From Todiramphus chloris collaris (lineage: Eukaryota; Chordata; Aves; Coraciiformes; Alcedinidae), in NCBI GenBank assembly GCA_025345505.1, contig JANVCC010000261.1:2468431-2532430 (forward strand): a DNA stretch of 64,000 bases. Reading direction: 5' to 3'. Below, piece by piece: positions 59,106-64,000 of the stretch; the stretch's first letter is position 1, and each line of letters starts with the position of its first letter. Made by a program: the position numbers and the translations under genes. A model generated the notes under the pieces. It was not told the DNA's origin. It saw nothing but the letters and a program-made list of their open reading frames with translations, and did not search any database.

Positions 59106-61534
59106 AACTTAGAGCTGGACACACGGAACTTTTGGAACTATCCTACTAACAAACTAAGAGTATGTTCACAAGGCATCCCCAGGAGTAATGGCATGCAAAA
59201 GACATTCCCATCAAAAGAATCACTCAGTGCTACCAAGACAGATCAGAGCTGGAGACAAAACTCTCCAAAATCACATTGAAATTGAAAAATGCAAATAGGG
59301 GTGGAAGGGAGGTTGGAAAGTTCCATACAAGGCACAGACCTTGGAAAATATGATGTCAAAAACCCTCGGGGTGACAGTGGGCAGTAGGTTAGTTACAGAT
59401 GGTGATGTTCTTAACCCTTTGTAATCCCATGACAATTGCTTGTGACAAAAGAAATCTGTACAGAGGAAACCCAGACAGGTTTCTACTGGTCTGCAGGTAC
59501 AGAAAAATACTATCAAGGGATATAGATGTTTTCACCATTTACCAGATCTGGAAACACAGTATGTTTGGCTGTCCAAAAGAATATTTTTAGAAAACAGGAA
59601 GGATGAAAGGACTAATTTGTAAGTACAAACTCTCTTCATTATTGCAAGTTCAGCTAAACTTCTTATTAAACGTAGTTTTATTTCAATTAAAATTGGATGG
59701 GTTTTTTTTTTTCTGAAGGTAAAAATGCAAATGTCATCTGTAGTTTGACTGCTTATGCACTGCATTATCTGTAATTGGGTTGGATGATTATTTTAATTTA
59801 GGCTACAGCATGTTCTTAGCTTTCATTGAGTTTCAGAAGCTTGTGATAGCAGCGCAGAGCTACGATCAGAGGAATGCCTGCTTCAGAGAGATTTTCTTCT
59901 AAACTTTATAGAGCTTTCCTCCTGGGTCTTTGCAACCTGGGGTGCCTCAGCAAGGATTAGTTAATTGGTATTGTGGCTCTAGGGAAAAAAACATTTCCAG
60001 GGAACAGGAATGGGGTCAGAGATACTGTGCTCGTTAATTTGACCCTTGACGGAAAGCTATGGAGTATCTCCAAAATCCAAACCCATTGGTTTCATTATTC
60101 TATGTGGGTGTAAATAAGAGTGGTAGGCTGTCTGTCACTGAAAGAAAAAAATGTATGCTGGATGTCAAAAAGAGCTTCATATGGTGGAAATTGCATTATT
60201 TGGGCTTCTAATATCAGGGCAGGGAAATATTCCAGAGGACTATCCCGTGTCAAGAACTGTGGGTGGATGGACTACTGCCTGATTAATTTGCAAATAAAGG
60301 GGCAGTTGTTCAGATTAAATGCAGGTTCTACATTAAAAGGGAAAAACTTGAGTGCTACTGAAATAAAACAATACAAACCAGGAGTTGCAGAGGTTTGTTA
60401 TCATTATAATAGCAACAGAGTAGGTCATTTGAGATGTTTCAATGTAGAAGTTACGTATTAAGAGTAATCCTGAGTGCTGGGCTATGCTACTCTCTTCCAA
60501 GGAAGTCATTAAGCTTGTAACACTATGATACCTGTTCACTCCTGCAGCTGAGAAAACAAAAGCCTCGGGATGGGGCATTTGGAATGAGACCTCCATTTGA
60601 TATGAAATTTGGTGTATACAGTTAGAGCTACCTGTTTATAACACCTCCAATTGAACATGCTTATTTTGATGGGAACGGAAGCTGTATGTCAACAGGGATG
60701 CTCATTTCCCTGCTTTAGTCCAGTGTCCAGGTATCAATTTGGGCAGGAATCTTCTCCTCCCCAGGTAAGGGACCTTTAAGGGGTGGGTGGGAGTCTGCAC
60801 TATTCTGAAGCTGGGGAACTGCTAAGGTTATGGAGTTAAATGTTTTTTTAAAGGAAAGGCCTGGACATTGACAACAGTATGGTCTCTAGTTGTGGTAGGT
60901 GTTATTTTGGAGGATATTTGGTGATACCCAATAATCGATGACATGCAGAAGCTTAGGTTACCCAAGTTATGTTCATAGAGTTTATACAAATTTATAGAAC
61001 ATATAAAAGTGTGTATGCACTATCACAGGGATATGCACATCAACACTATCGAGTGCTTTCAAAACTTAGGAGTAGAAAGCTACTGCTCAGCTGTGAAATC
61101 AGGAGGCATCCATCTGTTTCAACAGTAATTGACTGAAACCATCATTGACCTCTTTAACTAGTGATCTGATGCTTCCTGTGATGAATTCCTTCTGGCCAAG
61201 TGTTAACTGCTGTTCTGGTAGCACTGCTGTTGATTTGACTCTTATATTTCACAGACAGCTGCAGATGCAACCATATCTGTTTTATTTTTCCTTTAATTTT
61301 CTATAGAAAATTGGCAATTTAAAGTCTAAAGGACCAGCAGTAGAAATAGCCCAACTATTCCGTAGGGTTTAGACTAATATTTCTTTCCATTCTCTTTCTC
61401 AGTTGTCTTTTATAGTTGTTAATTTCCTACACTGGTCTCCTATGAGCTATTGGTCACTCTTCTCTCTTTTTGGTCCGAATGTCTATTTTATTGTTTTAGA
61501 GCCATGAACACTATCATGGCCTGGCACAATGTAA

Positions 61535-62262
61535 ATAGTCTCAGCCCTTGGGAAGGAAGAAAGACTGCCATCAATACAGGATGGGGATGGACTACTGGGG
61601 CAACAGCTCTGCTGAAGAGATCCTGGCGGCTATGGCAGTCAGTGTGGCTTGTTAGAAAGAAGGCTGATGGCATCCTGGGTGGTATCAATAACAGCACAGC
61701 CCATAGATTGAGGAAAATGGTGATCCCCTTTCACTCAACACTCTTTAGGACACGGTGAGATTCTGCATTCGGTTTTAGATCACCCAACACAAAAAAAAGA
61801 AAGACATTGATCAACCAGAGCAAGTTCAGCAGAAGGCTGTTGAGATCGTCATGGACTGGGGCACTTGCCTTGAGAGGAGAGGCTAGAGGATGGAGTTTTA
61901 TTTGGCCTGGAGAAGAGACAGCTTTGGAGGAACTTAGAAGCAGACCTCCAGTATCTATGGGGGAGGTCATTAAGAAGAGGGAGCCAGGTTCTTCACAACA
62001 ATGCATGATGGGAGGAGAAGGTACAACAGGCATGAACTGAAACAAGAGAAATTCAGACTGCACATAAGGCAGAACTTGTGTCAACAACAACGCTCAGGCA
62101 GTGGCACAGGCACACTTGTGCAGTTCCCATCCTTGGGGCTTTTCAAGACCTAACTGAATGAAGCCCTAAGCAATATGGGCTGGCCTCCTGACTCAGCCTA
62201 GCTTGAGCAGGTTGGGCCCCTGCAGATCCTTCTAGCCTGAATTTTCCTGTGGTCCTCTGGAG
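61535..62262 (+). mobile_element. Old CR1 LINE fragment, sense strand
   Basis: In the + orientation a diverged ORF2 C-terminus is readable as VWLVRKKADGILGGINNS followed by a broken equivalent of the YSALVRP block. Further along are the RNFF-like region (about 62040-62090) and the closing ttgggcccctgcagatcctt and ctagcctgaattttcctgtg. Divergence is higher than in the other copies, and there are many indels, suggesting an ancient insertion. Confidence 0.75.
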
Positions 62263-63822
62263 AGATGATGTCAGTCATACAGCAATTTGCAATCTAAATT
62301 GAGACCAAAGATGACCAGAGGGGAACACAAGAGATGCAAAAAAGACTATAAAGCATTCTTGACCAAGTGGGATGCAGTGTTTTTGGCATCCAGTAGTTTG
62401 ACTCATTTGAAAATTTAGGCTAAATATGAAGTATGGAAATGTTGAAAATGGTGGTAACTGCCTGTGACCCATGAAGACTGTGCATGGGCTTTTCTTGACA
62501 AAAATCTGTCAAACCAGTCCTGCCTGAAGGAATGCTGCCTATAAACACTGGTCCCTCTAATGTGTTCCAGTTGAGGGATGACTTCCTATTTGGAACAGGT
62601 GAGTGAGAAAAATGAGTCATAGCTGCTTGCTTGGGAGCTTTCAGAGACCAGGAGTAAAACCCAACATAGAATATAAATACTTTTCGGTTCACCTTTTCCC
62701 TGTTTTATCTTTTTCCCCCTTTTTAATTTTTTTTTTTATTTATTTTTTTTTCATTCCCACCCCCTTTTTTTTTCCTGTTTCCCTTGCAGATCAAACTGGG
62801 CTATTAGAAAGCTGCAGTACTGTGTCTGAATTTTCTATTTCTGTGTCTGGGTTTTCTAGTCCTCTGGACTCTGACTTAAGTGCTTGGTTTAAAATTATGC
62901 CTCCTAGACTTGCAATGACTGCACAGAGCCTGCAGAATGAATCCAACTGCTGTAAGCCCTTTATAGAATGCTTTAAAGATAAAAAAGGAAAATTCTCTAT
63001 TTGTATATGTGGTAGTCATGTACACGAAGTTTTGACCCACCTATTCAGTCAGAAAAGTTTTGTCCATTTAGGAGGATTAAAAATTACCATTTTTCTCTCT
63101 ATTAAAATTCTCTTAGGTAACATTTCCCTTTAAAATATCAATACATAAAATTTCACATTCTTATTATCTCGTTGCTTGTCATTTGCCTCTCTCCAAACCT
63201 ATTTTGTACTTCCTCAGGCAGATAGTGCAAAAGATGTGACCAAATCTGTTAACAGAAAATGTACAAATCTCTTGTGCCTCTGTGAAATGTATTCACTGTC
63301 ATAAATATCAACTGATATGTTTAATTCATACTGCAAGCTTTTAATCTGCTCATCTGACCTTTTTGATATACTGTCAATAAGACTGGTGCTTGAATAATGA
63401 ATTTTATCTGTTCTAAGCACTAGACTGATTTACTGCCTCCACAGTAGGTTTTGAAACGTGTCATGTCATTCAAGTGGCACTAAAAGTGAACGATGCAGTA
63501 TTATGGAGAAAATGGTAAACATTGCCTTCAGCAAATGTTGGGGATATTGGAGCAAATATTTTGCAAGAAGATTCATGAAATATTTCTCTCTTTCACATAA
63601 AGTATAAAGAGAATTCTTCAGCATTTTTTTTTCCCAAGGACTCCACGCTTTTTTATGAATCCTCAGTCTCTTTTCTCATAGTTTCTCATGTACATGCTGG
63701 AGCCTGAGGTGCTCCAGAGTTTTGATCTCTTCATACCAGTGGCCTAGTGTGAACCAGTACTCAAATGGCATTGAAATTCTATGAGACTGTATTTATGTGT
63801 CAAGATTTGTGTATGGGGGAAG
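62263..63822. other. Intergenic region with pyrimidine tract and open frame
   Basis: 1.6 kb. A T-rich pyrimidine tract at 62690-62789 ends in CAG and is followed by an uninterrupted frame to 63133 (see findings). The rest is unremarkable. Confidence 0.6.
62690..62789 (+). repeat. Pyrimidine-rich tract
   Basis: About 100 bases of mostly T and C, with a few A bases, leading into ttgcag at 62786-62791. Low complexity. Confidence 0.8.
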
Positions 63823-64000
63823 AACCACAGAATGTCAGGGGCTGGAAGGAACCTTGAAAGATCACCTAGTCCAAACCCCTTGCCAGAACAGGATCACCTA
63901 GGAAGGGTACAGGAATGGCCTTTGTGACAAGGGATCAGGAGCAGCCCCCACGTTGGGTAGAGCCAGTTCCAGGTGCCTCCAAGATAGACTCACCACTACC
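63823..64000 (-). mobile_element. CR1 LINE 3' fragment, minus strand, cut by the window edge
   Basis: It starts accacagaatgtcaggggct, then ggaaggaaccttgaaagatc and acctagtccaaaccccttgc, the reverse complement of a CR1 3' end. The following bases up to the window end (tgcctccaagatagactcac) still match the pattern loosely. The element continues to the right of the window. Confidence 0.85.

Larger units (their letters stand above)
54581..61534. other. Long intergenic region (7 kb) without recognised gene
   Basis: Contents: a pyrimidine-rich tract (55708-55890), a short CR1-like tail (56643-56702) and an AT-rich stretch with CA and TA runs (59040-59105). Many ORFs of 60-120 codons are present and none is recognised. 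A strong-looking donor CAG|GTAAGTTG occurs at 56442-56443, without a recognisable exon before it. Confidence 0.65.

Noticed and set aside
1-64000. Prokaryotic-type systems such as CRISPR arrays, operons or phage genes
   Set aside because: The DNA is vertebrate, with spliced genes and CR1 retrotransposons. No regularly spaced direct repeats with unique spacers and no compact gene clusters were seen.

Overview
This window is vertebrate nuclear DNA and almost certainly from a bird. The evidence is GT-AG spliced exons of a conserved animal gene, low coding density, about fifteen 5'-truncated CR1 retrotransposon fragments (the dominant bird repeat), and a 10-N assembly gap inside a minisatellite. 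I saw no operons, CRISPR arrays or other prokaryotic features.

Positions 1-12260 hold the 3' end of one recognisable gene on the + strand, ATP6V1H, encoding subunit H of the vacuolar proton-pumping ATPase. Four coding exons are present (130-255, 752-853, 4188-4301, 12200-12260), separated by introns of about 0.5, 3.3 and 7.9 kb. All junctions are GT-AG, the phases match, and the joined product encodes about the last 134 residues. The 5' exons lie to the left, outside the window. The 3' UTR probably ends just after an AATAAA at 12493, with weaker alternative signals further downstream.

From about 12.5 kb to 64 kb I find no protein-coding gene I can recognise. This ~51 kb is intergenic sequence with CR1 copies in both orientations, simple repeats, several long polypyrimidine tracts, a few short tandem repeats and a GC-rich block at 26.6-27.2 kb that may be a solo LTR. 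The largest CR1 copy (40827-42170, minus strand) keeps the C-terminal part of the reverse transcriptase, but it is frameshifted and its catalytic motif is damaged. In other vertebrates the next gene downstream of ATP6V1H is OPRK1. None of its membrane-spanning exons is visible here, so the desert probably extends beyond the window.

I did not find an exciting new system. The leads most worth checking are candidate untranslated or lncRNA-like exons behind strong polypyrimidine tracts (51391-51504, 53241-53438, 62792-63116), the possible LTR, and the gap-bearing minisatellite. All CR1 boundaries are estimated by eye.
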